Below, one piece after another: positions 41,997-50,896 of a DNA stretch of 64,000 nucleotides; position 1 is the stretch's first letter, and each line of letters opens with the position of its first letter. Source of the DNA: Chthonobacter albigriseus. GTDB taxonomy: Bacteria; Pseudomonadota; Alphaproteobacteria; Rhizobiales; Pleomorphomonadaceae. The notes under the pieces were generated by a model. That model was not told the origin of the DNA. It was given only the letters and a program-made list of their open reading frames with translations, and did not search any database. The translations under genes and the position numbers were made by a program. Location: positions 34,975 to 98,974 of the forward strand of contig NZ_JACDIT010000013.1 of NCBI RefSeq assembly GCF_013839445.1, read 5' to 3'.

Positions 41997-42943
41997 CCAT
42001 CCTCGTCACCGGCGGCGCCGGCATGATCGGCAGCAACCTCGTCCATGCCCTCAACGATGACGGGATCAGCGACATTCTCGTCGTCGACGACCTCACCGAC
42101 GGCACCAAGTTCCGCAACCTGGCCGACGCCCGCATCGCCGACTACACCGACAAGGACGACTTCCTCGTCCGGATCGAGCGGGACGACGACCTCGGCATCG
42201 AGGCGATCTTCCACCAGGGCGCCTGTTCGGCGACCACCGAGTGGGACGGCAAGTTCATGATGCGCGTGAACTTCGACTACTCCAAGTCGCTGTTCGCCTA
42301 CGCGCAGCGCCGTCGCATTCCCTACGTCTACGCGTCTTCCGCGGCCGTCTATGGCGGCGGCTCCGTCTTCCGCGAGGAAGCGGCGCTCGAACAGCCGCTC
42401 AACGTTTACGGCTGGTCCAAGAAGCTCTTCGACGACTGGGTTCGTGCCCGCTCCGGCGCACTCGCCGCGCCCGTGGTCGGGCTGCGCTACTTCAACGTCT
42501 ACGGCCCCCGCGAAGACCACAAGGGCGCCATGGCCTCAGTCGCCTTCCACCTGTTCAACCAGGTCTCGCGCGGCGAGAACCCGAAGCTCTTCGGCGCCTG
42601 GGACGGCTACGGCCCCGGCCAGCAGAGCCGAGACTTCGTCCACGTCGCCGACGTCGCGGCGGTCAACCTCTGGTGCTGGCACGCCGGCGTCTCGGGCATC
42701 TTCAACTGCGGCACCGGTCGCAGCCAGCCGTTCCGCGCGATCGCCGAGTCCGTCATCGCCGGCCTCGGCAAGGGCGAGATTGAATACGTCGACTTCCCCG
42801 ACCACTTGAAGGGCCGCTACCAGAGTTTCACTGAGGCCGACATCAGCCGCCTTCGGGCGGCCGGCTACAACGGCGCGTTCCGCGACGTGGAGACGGGAGT
42901 CGGGGACTACGTCGCATGGCTGAAGAACGCGCGATCCTCGTGA
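41993..42943 (+). CDS. hldD: ADP-L-glycero-D-manno-heptose 6-epimerase
   Basis: This 316-residue extended SDR has the NADP-binding [12 protein letters not shown] at residues 5-16, [13 protein letters not shown] near 75-87, and the catalytic YGWSK near residue 140. The [23 protein letters not shown] block is diagnostic of HldD/RfaD. It converts ADP-D,D-heptose to ADP-L,D-heptose. Its start overlaps the hldE stop (ATGA) and its end overlaps waaF by 28 nt, so the genes are tightly coupled. Confidence 0.96.
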   Translation: MTILVTGGAGMIGSNLVHALNDDGISDILVVDDLTDGTKFRNLADARIADYTDKDDFLVRIERDDDLGIEAIFHQGACSATTEWDGKFMMRVNFDYSKSLFAYAQRRRIPYVYASSAAVYGGGSVFREEAALEQPLNVYGWSKKLFDDWVRARSGALAAPVVGLRYFNVYGPREDHKGAMASVAFHLFNQVSRGENPKLFGAWDGYGPGQQSRDFVHVADVAAVNLWCWHAGVSGIFNCGTGRSQPFRAIAESVIAGLGKGEIEYVDFPDHLKGRYQSFTEADISRLRAAGYNGAFRDVETGVGDYVAWLKNARSS

Positions 42944-43923
42944 TCGGACCGTCCTGGGTCGGGGACATGGTGATGGCCCAGTGCCTGTTTCGCGCACTCA
43001 AGGACCGCGATCCCGACGCGGCGATCGACGTCGTGGCGCCTGCCTGGGCAGCGCCGCTGCTTGCCCGCATGCCCGAAGTCCGAGCCAGCCTCCCCGCCCC
43101 GGTCGGACGCGGCCGCTTCGGCCTCGTCGACCGGTTCCGCGCCGGGCGGGCGCTCCGCGGCCGCTACACCGACGCCTACGTCATGCCCGGCAGCTGGAAG
43201 TCGGCGCTGATGCCGTTCTTCGCCGGCATCAGCCAACGCGTCGGCTATCTCAAGGAATTCCGCTACGGCCTCCTCAACGACATCGTGCCGCTGCCGCCAG
43301 AGCTGAAGCGCAAGACAGCCCAAACCTATTTCCGTCTCGCCCGCGGCGGTCGGTTCGTCCCTCCGCGGCTCACAGTGGACGCCGCCAACCAGCAGACCCT
43401 CCTCGCACGCCACGGGCTCTCCGAGGGCGGCTATGTCGCGATCATGCCGGGCGCCGAGTACGGCCCGGCCAAGCGCTGGCCTGCGGACAAGTACGCCGCG
43501 CTCGCCCGCGCCATGGCGGATCGCGGCCTGGACACCGTCATCTTCGGCTCGGCCAACGACAAGCCGGTCAGCGCCGAAATCCTCGCGCTCGCTCCCGCTG
43601 CGATCGACCTCTGCGGCCAGACACGCCTGGAGGATGCGGTCGACCTGATCGCCGGCGCCCGCTTTGCCGTCTCCAACGATAGTGGCCTCATGCACGTCGC
43701 GGCCGCGGTGGGCCGGCCAGTCGTCGCGGTCTACGGCTCGACGTCGCCGCAGAACACGCCGCCGCTCGGCGAGCACGTCGAGGTCGTCACCCTCGCTCTC
43801 GCCTGTTCGCCCTGCCACGAAAAGATCTGTCCGCTCGGCCATCTGAACTGCCTCGTCCAGCTGGACGTGCCCCGCGTGGTTGCGGCCGCCGACCGGCTGC
43901 TGGCCGCCGGACCCGGCCCATGA
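42916..43923 (+). CDS. waaF: LPS heptosyltransferase II
   Basis: This 335-residue GT9 enzyme begins [19 protein letters not shown] and has [20 protein letters not shown] near residue 178, [31 protein letters not shown] near residue 254 and a C-terminal [16 protein letters not shown] block, all typical of WaaF. It adds the second L,D-heptose to the inner core at the cytoplasmic face of the inner membrane. It overlaps both hldD and waaC. Confidence 0.94.
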   Translation: MAEERAILVIGPSWVGDMVMAQCLFRALKDRDPDAAIDVVAPAWAAPLLARMPEVRASLPAPVGRGRFGLVDRFRAGRALRGRYTDAYVMPGSWKSALMPFFAGISQRVGYLKEFRYGLLNDIVPLPPELKRKTAQTYFRLARGGRFVPPRLTVDAANQQTLLARHGLSEGGYVAIMPGAEYGPAKRWPADKYAALARAMADRGLDTVIFGSANDKPVSAEILALAPAAIDLCGQTRLEDAVDLIAGARFAVSNDSGLMHVAAAVGRPVVAVYGSTSPQNTPPLGEHVEVVTLALACSPCHEKICPLGHLNCLVQLDVPRVVAAADRLLAAGPGP

Positions 43924-44924
43924 AGATCCTCGTCGTCAAGACATCGTCCATGGGCGACGTCATCCATACCCTTCCCGCCGTGACGGACGCCCTTGCCGCC
44001 CGTCCGGACCTGGAGATCCACTGGGCCGTCGAGCCGGCCTTCGCCGACCTCGTCCGCCTCCATCCTGGCATCGCGAAGGTCTGGTCCGCCCCCATCCGGC
44101 GCTGGCGGAAGATGCTCCTGCGCAGAGGCACCCTCGACGAAGTCGTAGCCTTGAGATCGGCTCTACGCGCCGAAGCCTACGACCTCGTCATCGACGCACA
44201 AGGCCTGATCAAGAGCGCGCTCCTCGCCCGCCTCACCGGACGGCCGGTCCACGGCCTTGACCGCGCCAGCGCCCGCGAACCGCTTGCTACACTGGCCTAT
44301 GCGGTGCGGCACCGGGTGCCCAAGGACCTCCATGCCGTCGATCGCACGCGCCTCCTCTTCGGCGCGGCGCTCGGCTACGCACCCGACCTCGAACACCTGC
44401 GGACCGGCATCGAACGCGCCGCGAACCAGGCCGGAACGAAGCGCGCTTTCTTGCTCCACGGCACCACCTGGTCGTCCAAGCGCTGGCCGGTCGACCAGTG
44501 GATCACGCTCGCGCGGAGCCTCGTTGCCCGCGGCTGGACCCCCGAGGTGACCTTCTCGGACCCCGACGAGGAGGCTGCCGCCCGCGCCATCGCCGCGGCT
44601 GTACCGGAAGCGGTTCTTCACCCGCGCCGGCCGCTCGGCGAGGTCGCCGAGACGCTCGCCGGCTGCGGCATCGCCGTGGGCGTCGACACCGGCCTCACCC
44701 ATCTCGCCGCCGGCCTCGGACTGCCGACGATCGCCCTCTTCGCGAGCACTGTTCCCGGCCTTACCGGCCCCCGCGGAACCCGGGCGACCGCGCTCGCAGC
44801 CACCACCCCCTGCGCACCCTGTCGCAAGCGCGACTGCCCGCTCGTCGCCCCTGGCGAGACACCGCCCTGCCATGCCACCATCGGCCCCGACAGGGTTCTC
44901 GCCGAGATCGACCGCCTCCCATGA
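43920..44924 (+). CDS. waaC: LPS heptosyltransferase I
   Basis: This 334-residue GT9 enzyme begins [25 protein letters not shown] and contains VIDAQGLIKSALLARL, HGTTWSSKRWP and GVDTGLTHLAAGLGLPTIALF, matching WaaC. It transfers the first heptose to Kdo2-lipid A. The start overlaps the waaF stop and its end overlaps the next gene (ATGA at 44921-44924). Four Cys near the end (CAPCRKRDC and PPCHAT) echo WaaC/WaaF relatives. Confidence 0.93.
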   Translation: MKILVVKTSSMGDVIHTLPAVTDALAARPDLEIHWAVEPAFADLVRLHPGIAKVWSAPIRRWRKMLLRRGTLDEVVALRSALRAEAYDLVIDAQGLIKSALLARLTGRPVHGLDRASAREPLATLAYAVRHRVPKDLHAVDRTRLLFGAALGYAPDLEHLRTGIERAANQAGTKRAFLLHGTTWSSKRWPVDQWITLARSLVARGWTPEVTFSDPDEEAAARAIAAAVPEAVLHPRRPLGEVAETLAGCGIAVGVDTGLTHLAAGLGLPTIALFASTVPGLTGPRGTRATALAATTPCAPCRKRDCPLVAPGETPPCHATIGPDRVLAEIDRLP

Positions 44925-45670
44925 CCATGCCGCGCCCGCGTCTGACGGCCATCCTGATCACGCGCGACGAGGCGCGGGACCTCGCCGCCTGCCTGGATTC
45001 GGTCTCCTTCTGCGACGAGATCGTCGTGGTCGACAACGGGTCCACCGACGCGACGGTCGAGATAGCAAGGGACCACGGCGCCAGGGTCGTCGTCACCGCG
45101 GACTGGCCCGGCTTCGGTCCGCAGAAGCAGCGCGCGCTCGATCTGGCGACCGGCGACTGGATCCTGTCCATCGATGCCGACGAGCGGATCCCCGCCGACC
45201 TCCGCCGAGACATCCTCGCCGCGCTCGACGCGTCGGCCGCCGGCTTCCGCATCAACCGTCGCACCGACTTCCTCGGTCGAACCCTGTCGCACGGCGGCTG
45301 GTACCCCGACCGCGTCCTCCGCCTCGCCCGACGCGACAAGGCGCGGTTCACGCCCGATGTCGTCCACGAGCAGCTCCTCGTGGACGGCCCTGTCGGCGAT
45401 CTGCCTTCGGACATGCTGCACCACTCCTACCGCTCGATCGCCGACCTCCTGGAGAAGCAGCGGCGCTACGCCCTCGCCTCGGCCGCCCGCCGGCGCGGCG
45501 AGGGAAGATCCGGCGGCCTCGCCATCGCGATTGCCAGATCCGCCTGGACCTTCTTACGCCTCTACGGACTGAAGGCCGGCTTTCTCGACGGCGCACACGG
45601 CTTCGTCGCCGCAGCCGCCAAGGCGCAGGAGACCTTCTGGCGCTACCTCGCCGTGGGCTGGGAGCGCTGA
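44921..45670 (+). CDS. Glycosyltransferase family 2 (WaaE/KdtX-like core glucosyltransferase)
   Basis: This 249-residue GT2 protein begins RLTAILITRDEARDLAACLDSV and has VVVDNGSTDATVEIA, the nucleotide-binding SIDADERI near residue 83, and LSHGGWYPDRVLRLARRD, a pattern found in LPS-core GT2 enzymes such as WaaE/KdtX and LpsA-like proteins. The likely role is addition of a sugar to heptose I in the inner core; the donor and linkage are not determined. It lies in the middle of the waa operon with an ATGA overlap upstream and 3 nt before the next start. Confidence 0.88.
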   Translation: MTMPRPRLTAILITRDEARDLAACLDSVSFCDEIVVVDNGSTDATVEIARDHGARVVVTADWPGFGPQKQRALDLATGDWILSIDADERIPADLRRDILAALDASAAGFRINRRTDFLGRTLSHGGWYPDRVLRLARRDKARFTPDVVHEQLLVDGPVGDLPSDMLHHSYRSIADLLEKQRRYALASAARRRGEGRSGGLAIAIARSAWTFLRLYGLKAGFLDGAHGFVAAAAKAQETFWRYLAVGWER

Positions 45671-45673
45671 TCC

Positions 45674-46783
45674 ATGCGCCTCGCGATCGTCAGGCGTCGC
45701 TTCAACCCGTTCGGCGGCGCCGAGCGCTTCATTGTCTCCGCCGTCCGGCCGCTGATCGAGCACGGCGTCTCCGTTTCCGTGGTCACCGAAGGCTGGGACG
45801 GCGGAGCCGTCGAAGGCCTCCAGCAGGTGATCGTCAAGCCGGGCGGCTGGCTCCGCCACCAGAGGGCGCGCCACTTTCAGAAGGCGGTGGCGGAGGCCGT
45901 CTCCGGCCGTTTCGACCTGGTGCAGAGCCACGAACGCCTGCTCACCGCCGACCTGTTCCGTGCCGGCGACGGTGTTCACGCCGCCTGGGTCGACCGCCTG
46001 AAGCGCGAACGGTCCGGGCTCTCCGCCGCATTCCTCTCGGTCGATCCCCTGCACCGCCTGACGATCGACACCGAACGCCGCATGGCCCGCGACACGGACA
46101 TGGTCTTCGTCGCCAACAGCGGCCTCGTCGCCCGCGAGCTCCGCGACTGGCTCCGCCTCCCCGACGAGCGGCTCCGGATCATCGAGAACGGCATCGATGG
46201 CGATCGCTTCCTGCCGGCGACCGCCGAGCAACGTCGATCGGCGCGCCTATCCCTTGGCCTGCCGCCCGATGATCCCGTCGTCGCCTTCGTCGGCTCCGGC
46301 TTCGAGCGCAAGGGCGCCTTCCATCTCGTGCGGGCGATGGCGTTACATCCCCTCCAGGGCTTTCACCTGCTCGTCGCCGGCGCCGACCGGCGGCTGGCCG
46401 ATCTGCGCGCCGAGACCCGCCGGCTGCACATCGAGGCCCGCGTCCACCTCCTTGGCGGCGTCGCCGACGTCGCGCCGGTGCTGGCCGCGGCCGACCTCAT
46501 CGCCCTGCCCTCGCTCTACGACCCCATGCCCAATGCGGTCCTCGAAGGCCTCTTCTGCGGTCTCCCCGCCGTTGTGACCGACGACACCGGGATCGCCGAT
46601 CCCGTCCGCGACAGCGGTGCCGGGGCGATCGCCACCCGCGACCCGGACTCCATTGCCGCGGCCGTCGCCATGGCGTATGCCGAGCGCCGAGCCATGTCTG
46701 CGGCCGCTCTGCGACTGCGCGACCGGTTCAGCCTCGATCGCGCCACCGCGCAATGGGCACGCCTCTACGCAGAGCTTTCATGA
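45674..46783 (+). CDS. Glycosyltransferase family 4 (WaaG-like)
   Basis: This 369-residue GT-B enzyme begins MRLAIVRRRFNPFGGAERFI. It has FVANSGLVARELRD, IENGIDGDRF and the donor-binding DLIALPSLYDPMPNAVLEGLFCGLPAVVT block typical of WaaG/RfaG LPS-core glucosyltransferases. It probably extends the core from heptose II. The start comes 3 nt after the previous stop and the end overlaps the following GT4 by ATGA (46780-46783), so it is part of the same transcript. Confidence 0.88.
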   Translation: MRLAIVRRRFNPFGGAERFIVSAVRPLIEHGVSVSVVTEGWDGGAVEGLQQVIVKPGGWLRHQRARHFQKAVAEAVSGRFDLVQSHERLLTADLFRAGDGVHAAWVDRLKRERSGLSAAFLSVDPLHRLTIDTERRMARDTDMVFVANSGLVARELRDWLRLPDERLRIIENGIDGDRFLPATAEQRRSARLSLGLPPDDPVVAFVGSGFERKGAFHLVRAMALHPLQGFHLLVAGADRRLADLRAETRRLHIEARVHLLGGVADVAPVLAAADLIALPSLYDPMPNAVLEGLFCGLPAVVTDDTGIADPVRDSGAGAIATRDPDSIAAAVAMAYAERRAMSAAALRLRDRFSLDRATAQWARLYAELS

Positions 46784-47859
46784 CCGAGCAACCCCTCCGG
46801 ATCCTCCACACAGAAGCGTCCCTCGGCTGGGGCGGCCAGGAGATCCGCATCCTCACCGAGGCCCAGGTCTTCATCAAGCACGGCCACACCGTCCACTTGC
46901 TGGCAAACGAGGAAAGCGAGATCCTGAAGGCTGCTCCGCGCTACGGGGTCCCCGCGTCGCCGGCCCCGCTGCGCAGGAAATCGCTCGCGGGCATCCGCGC
47001 CCTGCGCAGCTTTCTGCGCACCTGGCGGCCCGATGTCGTCAACCCGCATTCGTCCGTCGACAGCTGGATCGTCGCGCTCGCCCGCGTCGGCCTGAGGCCC
47101 CGCCCGAGGGTGGTGCGCACCCGCCATATCTCCGCGCCGATCCCCCGCAACGTCGCCTCCCGATGGCTCTACAACTACGGTTGCGACTTCATCATGACCA
47201 CCGGAGAGGCGATCGTCGACCAGATGACCGCCGACGGCTTCGTCGCCCGGGACCGCATCGCCTCCGTCCCGACCGGCATCGACACCGACCGGTTCAGGCC
47301 CGGCGACAAGAGGGAAGCCCGCCGCGCCGTCGGCCTGCCGCAGGACGCCTTCATCTTCGGCATCGTGGCGACCCTGCGCTCCTGGAAAGGTCACGCCGAC
47401 CTGCTCGAGGCATTCGCCCAGCTGTCCGGCTCGGGCCTGCACCTCGCCATCGTCGGCGACGGCCCCCAGGAGGCGAACATCAGGTCCGCGATCGACCGCC
47501 TCGGCATCGCCGACCGGGTCACCCTGGCCGGCCGCCAGTCCGACGTGGTTCCCTGGCTGCAGGCCTTCGACACCTTCGTCCTGCCCAGCTACGCGAACGA
47601 AGGCATCCCCCAGGCCATCCTCCAAGCCATGGCCGTCGGCCTCCCCATCATCTCCTGCCCCATCGGCGGCATCCCGGAAGCCACCAGAGCCGTATCCGGG
47701 GTCGTCCTCATACCACCCCGCAACGTTGCGGCATTGGGAGATGCCATGCTCGAATCAAGCAGGCGACCCGCGGCCAATCTCCAGGACCGGGGTGATTTAG
47801 CGGACAAGATCTCTCTTCAGTCGATGTACGAAGCAGTATCGAAGAAATACCAAACCTAA
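46780..47859 (+). CDS. Glycosyltransferase family 4
   Basis: This 359-residue GT-B protein begins RILHTEASLGWGGQEIRILTEA, a pattern seen in core and O-antigen GT4 enzymes. It has FIMTTGEAIVDQM, SVPTGIDTDRFRPG and the C-terminal VLPSYANEGIPQAILQAMAVGLPIISCPIGGIPE. The donor is unknown. It is the last gene of the compact waa operon: the ATG at 46780 is coupled to the upstream gene, and base composition changes sharply right after its stop, so the conserved core locus ends here. Confidence 0.88.
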   Translation: MTEQPLRILHTEASLGWGGQEIRILTEAQVFIKHGHTVHLLANEESEILKAAPRYGVPASPAPLRRKSLAGIRALRSFLRTWRPDVVNPHSSVDSWIVALARVGLRPRPRVVRTRHISAPIPRNVASRWLYNYGCDFIMTTGEAIVDQMTADGFVARDRIASVPTGIDTDRFRPGDKREARRAVGLPQDAFIFGIVATLRSWKGHADLLEAFAQLSGSGLHLAIVGDGPQEANIRSAIDRLGIADRVTLAGRQSDVVPWLQAFDTFVLPSYANEGIPQAILQAMAVGLPIISCPIGGIPEATRAVSGVVLIPPRNVAALGDAMLESSRRPAANLQDRGDLADKISLQSMYEAVSKKYQT

Positions 47860-47928
47860 CGGGCGCCAAAACTAAGCCTTCTGGGCTACACCAAACATAA
47901 ATACCAACAAAATTGCAATCATGAATTG

Positions 47929-47957
47929 TTGAGACAAAATACCTTTCGCTGTATATG
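47929..47957 (+). promoter_or_regulatory. Sigma-70 promoter of the sulfotransferase gene
   Basis: TTGAGA, a 17-nt spacer and TATATG end 7 nt before the ATG at 47965. The predicted start point falls on or just before the ATG, which has no ribosome-binding site, suggesting a leaderless transcript. Confidence 0.55.
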
Positions 47958-47964
47958 TCGCGAA

Positions 47965-48768
47965 ATGTTAGGTACGCTTCTATCTTATCCGAAAAGTGGC
48001 CGCACTTGGCTTCGGGCCATGCTCGACCGACTTGATCTTGACCTCGAGTACACCCATGCGGACACTGGCACTCGGTTTCGCGAGTGGGGCAAACACTTCA
48101 CACGCCTCAACATCGGGTTGAGCGCCATACCTGCGCGGCAGATCATCTTCCTAACCCGCGACCCGCGGGACGTTGCCGTTTCCATGTTCTATCAGATGAC
48201 ACACCGCCAACGGCCGCCGCTGCGCAAGCGGATCGAGTTCGCGCTCACAGGAAGGACACCGCCCCGCAACATCTCAGGTTTCGTGAGACATCCGGGCTTC
48301 GGTTTCGAAAAGGTCGTCAGATTTAACGTCGGCTGGGCGGAACTACTACGTTCCCGGCGAGATGTCCTGTTCGTGACCTACGAGGCGTTGCACGCCGACA
48401 CTAAAAGCGAGTTGACCCGGGTCGTCGATTTCCTCGGTCAGTCCCGGACGGCTGATCAGATCGTCGGTGCAGTGACACATTGCAGCTTCGAGCGGATGCG
48501 GAAGCAGGAGCAGATTAACGCCTTGACTGGCCAAGGGCCCCGTTGGCTTCAACCCGGACACGTCGATGATCCCCTGAGCTACAAGACACGTCGCGGCAAA
48601 ACCGGCGAATTCGTCGACGAAGTTGCCCCGGACGATCTGGCATATTTCGACAGGGTTCTTGAACGCTACGACTACCGACGTCGGATGACGGCGATCCTTG
48701 GACGTTCGCCATTGGCCGAGAAAAGATCTTCGGCCGCAACGGGGGCGAACGTGAACATCGACGGGTGA
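47965..48768 (+). CDS. PAPS-dependent sulfotransferase
   Basis: This 267-residue cytoplasmic protein has the 5'-phosphosulfate loop SYPKSGRTW (7-15), the 3'-phosphate-binding segment TRDPRDVAVSMFYQ (64-77) and a late RRGKTGEF motif, matching the sulfotransferase RxGxxGxW/F block. It transfers sulfate from PAPS to a hydroxyl of a small molecule or glycan. Placement between LPS-core glycosyltransferases and more glycan genes points to a surface glycan substrate. No ribosome-binding site precedes the ATG, consistent with leaderless expression. The region is more AT-rich than the core operon, a sign of acquisition. Confidence 0.85.
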   Translation: MLGTLLSYPKSGRTWLRAMLDRLDLDLEYTHADTGTRFREWGKHFTRLNIGLSAIPARQIIFLTRDPRDVAVSMFYQMTHRQRPPLRKRIEFALTGRTPPRNISGFVRHPGFGFEKVVRFNVGWAELLRSRRDVLFVTYEALHADTKSELTRVVDFLGQSRTADQIVGAVTHCSFERMRKQEQINALTGQGPRWLQPGHVDDPLSYKTRRGKTGEFVDEVAPDDLAYFDRVLERYDYRRRMTAILGRSPLAEKRSSAATGANVNIDG

Positions 48769-48881
48769 GAGTGCGGATCGCGCATCCATTGACTCTCGAG
48801 GACGGAGCATGGAAACAAGCACGACGAAGCTTGAAGTGAGTTGAGTCGAGCCGATCGGCTCCGATCAATGCGGGTCCACGT

Positions 48882-49805
48882 ATGCCAATCGAATCGACCA
48901 CCTCACTCTTTATCAATGGCGACCTGAAGCTCAATCCAATACAACGCGCGCGCTATTACTGGCATCACTATCGACGCAACATACGAGAGAACGGCCCCCC
49001 GCTTGCACGCGAGATCTACTGGCCGCCTACCTCGCAGGATTGTGAGCCAACTCTCGACAAGCTAACTTTCAACCGGACGCCGACGCGATTACTCTGCAAT
49101 ATTTTCTGGTCTCTGGTGGATTGGAAGCTTCTTGCTCAAGAGATGGGTCCACTTAGGATCCACGACATGGGGTGCGGGTCCGGAAGATACGGGCTGCTGA
49201 TTCGTGAGGCGGCAACAGTGCCCGTATCATATCATGGCTTCGATATTGCAGCCTATGACTCCTGGGATGGCTATTCTGACGAAAACACAAAGATGTCCAC
49301 CTTCGATGGACAAGACTTCGCATCGACTTTCTTCGAAAAGCCGAACCTATTTATTACGCAATCGGCGTTAGAACATATTCCAGGCGATCTGACATATTTC
49401 AAAGCGGCAGCGGAATATTGCTCTGGCCTGGACAAGGCCCTCCAGATCCATATGGTTCCACCCAGCAAGGGTCTTTGGCAATGGGGACCGCATGGCTGGC
49501 GCCAGTACAATCGTACCATGCTTCGCAAATTCGAGGCGGCGTTGCCGCCTGGCATGACGATGACTGTCTTCTGTCTCGGCGGGGGAGAACTGGTCAAGCT
49601 CCACCGCAAGTGGGCGCATCGGCGGTTCCTGGTCAAGAAGATCAAAAAGGACCCCGTCTATCAGCAGAAGTACAAGTCCGAATGGATCGACGCGATCGAC
49701 CGATCGGCACCGGTCGGCGTCGATGAGGCCGCTTTCCTGGCGATCGTGGTCGAAAAAGGCTTCTCTCCTCCCATGTGGCAGCGCCTCCTCAAATCGAGGC
49801 GGTAG
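48882..49805 (+). CDS. Class I SAM-dependent methyltransferase
   Basis: This 307-residue protein has SAM motif I IHDMGCGSGRYG at 93-104, then HGFDIAAYD and a motif IV-like FITQSALEHIPGDL near 158-171. The N-terminal 80 residues are rich in Arg, Tyr and Trp and could form a membrane-associated or acceptor-binding helix. The acceptor is unknown; the context suggests a glycan. There is no good ribosome-binding site. It precedes a GT4 by 5 nt on the same strand. Confidence 0.78.
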   Translation: MPIESTTSLFINGDLKLNPIQRARYYWHHYRRNIRENGPPLAREIYWPPTSQDCEPTLDKLTFNRTPTRLLCNIFWSLVDWKLLAQEMGPLRIHDMGCGSGRYGLLIREAATVPVSYHGFDIAAYDSWDGYSDENTKMSTFDGQDFASTFFEKPNLFITQSALEHIPGDLTYFKAAAEYCSGLDKALQIHMVPPSKGLWQWGPHGWRQYNRTMLRKFEAALPPGMTMTVFCLGGGELVKLHRKWAHRRFLVKKIKKDPVYQQKYKSEWIDAIDRSAPVGVDEAAFLAIVVEKGFSPPMWQRLLKSRR

Positions 49806-49810
49806 ATGAA

Positions 49811-50896
49811 ATGCATGTGGTCCTTGTTGCTCCGAATCTGAGGGTCGGAGGCGCGGAACGGTCGATGCTGAGGTACGCCGCGTGCCTTCAAAGGGCCGGG
49901 CACAGCGTTTCGCTGGTCCTTCTGGAGAACCGGATCGAGCTTCCTGTACCCGCAGATATCGCGGTTCATTCCTTGGCGACTCGAGGACCGCGCGGGACGA
50001 CCGGAAAGATCGTGGCTGGCATTCGGCTGGCCCGCAAGCTTAAGGCGCTGTCTTCTGTCGAACCGATCGACCTTACAATATCTACGCTTCCGTTGGCGGA
50101 CGAGGTTGCGCTCCGCGCCAGCGCGCCCAACCTCTGGCTACGTGTCGCCAATACTTTGAGCGCGGAAATAGCTTCTATTGGGTCGTCTAAGCACAAGCGG
50201 GAGCGCCGGCTGAAACGCTACATCAGAATGTACGGTGAGAACCGGTGCATCGCAGTATCTGAAAGTGTCAGAAGAGACCTGATCGATTTCTTTGGACTGG
50301 CACCAAACAAAGCTGTCACGATTTATAATCCCATTCCGATCGAAGAAATACAGGCCTTGTCCAAGATGATGGACAGCCGGATTCCTGAGCAACCGTTTGT
50401 TCTTCACGCCGCGCGCTTCGCCCCACAAAAGAGAATCGACGTTCTGCTCGATGCGATGAGGCGTGTCGATCCGGAAGTCCGGGTCGTCCTCCTTACTGAC
50501 AATCCCGCCGCGGTTACGCGAATTGTTCTTGAGTACGCGCAACAGGACCGATCGCTGGTCCTCCCTCTACAGGACAATCCCTTCGTCTGGTTCCGCAGGG
50601 CCAAAGCGGTAGTCCTTTCATCCGACCGGGAAGGGATGCCGAATGTGTTGGCGGAAGCGCTCGCGGTCGGCACTCCCGTCGTCAGTACCGACTGTCCCTC
50701 AGGGCCACGCGAACTCCTGACGGGCGATCTCGCACGGTGGCTCTCCCCCTGCGGCGATGCCGCTGCTCTGGCGCGGAACGTGACTGCGGTGCTCGCCTCG
50801 CCTCCAGTAATCCCCACCGGTGTCCTCGACCGCTTCTCCGAGAAGTCGTTTATTGCTTCGATGATCACTCTTGCCATGCAACGCGACGCCCGATGA
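49811..50896 (+). CDS. Glycosyltransferase family 4
   Basis: This 361-residue GT-B protein begins MHVVLVAPNLRVGGAERSMLRYA. It has CIAVSESVRRDLID, FVLHAARFAPQKRIDVLLDAM and VLSSDREGMPNVLAEALAVGTPVVSTDCPSGPREL, the standard GT4 donor site. GAGGCGG lies upstream of the ATG at 49811. The acceptor and donor are unknown; it is probably an outer core or capsular transferase. It overlaps the next GT4 by ATGA. Confidence 0.88.
   Translation: MHVVLVAPNLRVGGAERSMLRYAACLQRAGHSVSLVLLENRIELPVPADIAVHSLATRGPRGTTGKIVAGIRLARKLKALSSVEPIDLTISTLPLADEVALRASAPNLWLRVANTLSAEIASIGSSKHKRERRLKRYIRMYGENRCIAVSESVRRDLIDFFGLAPNKAVTIYNPIPIEEIQALSKMMDSRIPEQPFVLHAARFAPQKRIDVLLDAMRRVDPEVRVVLLTDNPAAVTRIVLEYAQQDRSLVLPLQDNPFVWFRRAKAVVLSSDREGMPNVLAEALAVGTPVVSTDCPSGPRELLTGDLARWLSPCGDAAALARNVTAVLASPPVIPTGVLDRFSEKSFIASMITLAMQRDAR

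Noticed and set aside
47926..47964. TTG start for the sulfotransferase, 13 codons upstream of the ATG
   Set aside because: The extension overlaps the -35 to -10 promoter elements and has no RBS; the conserved domain begins at residue 7 of the ATG version.
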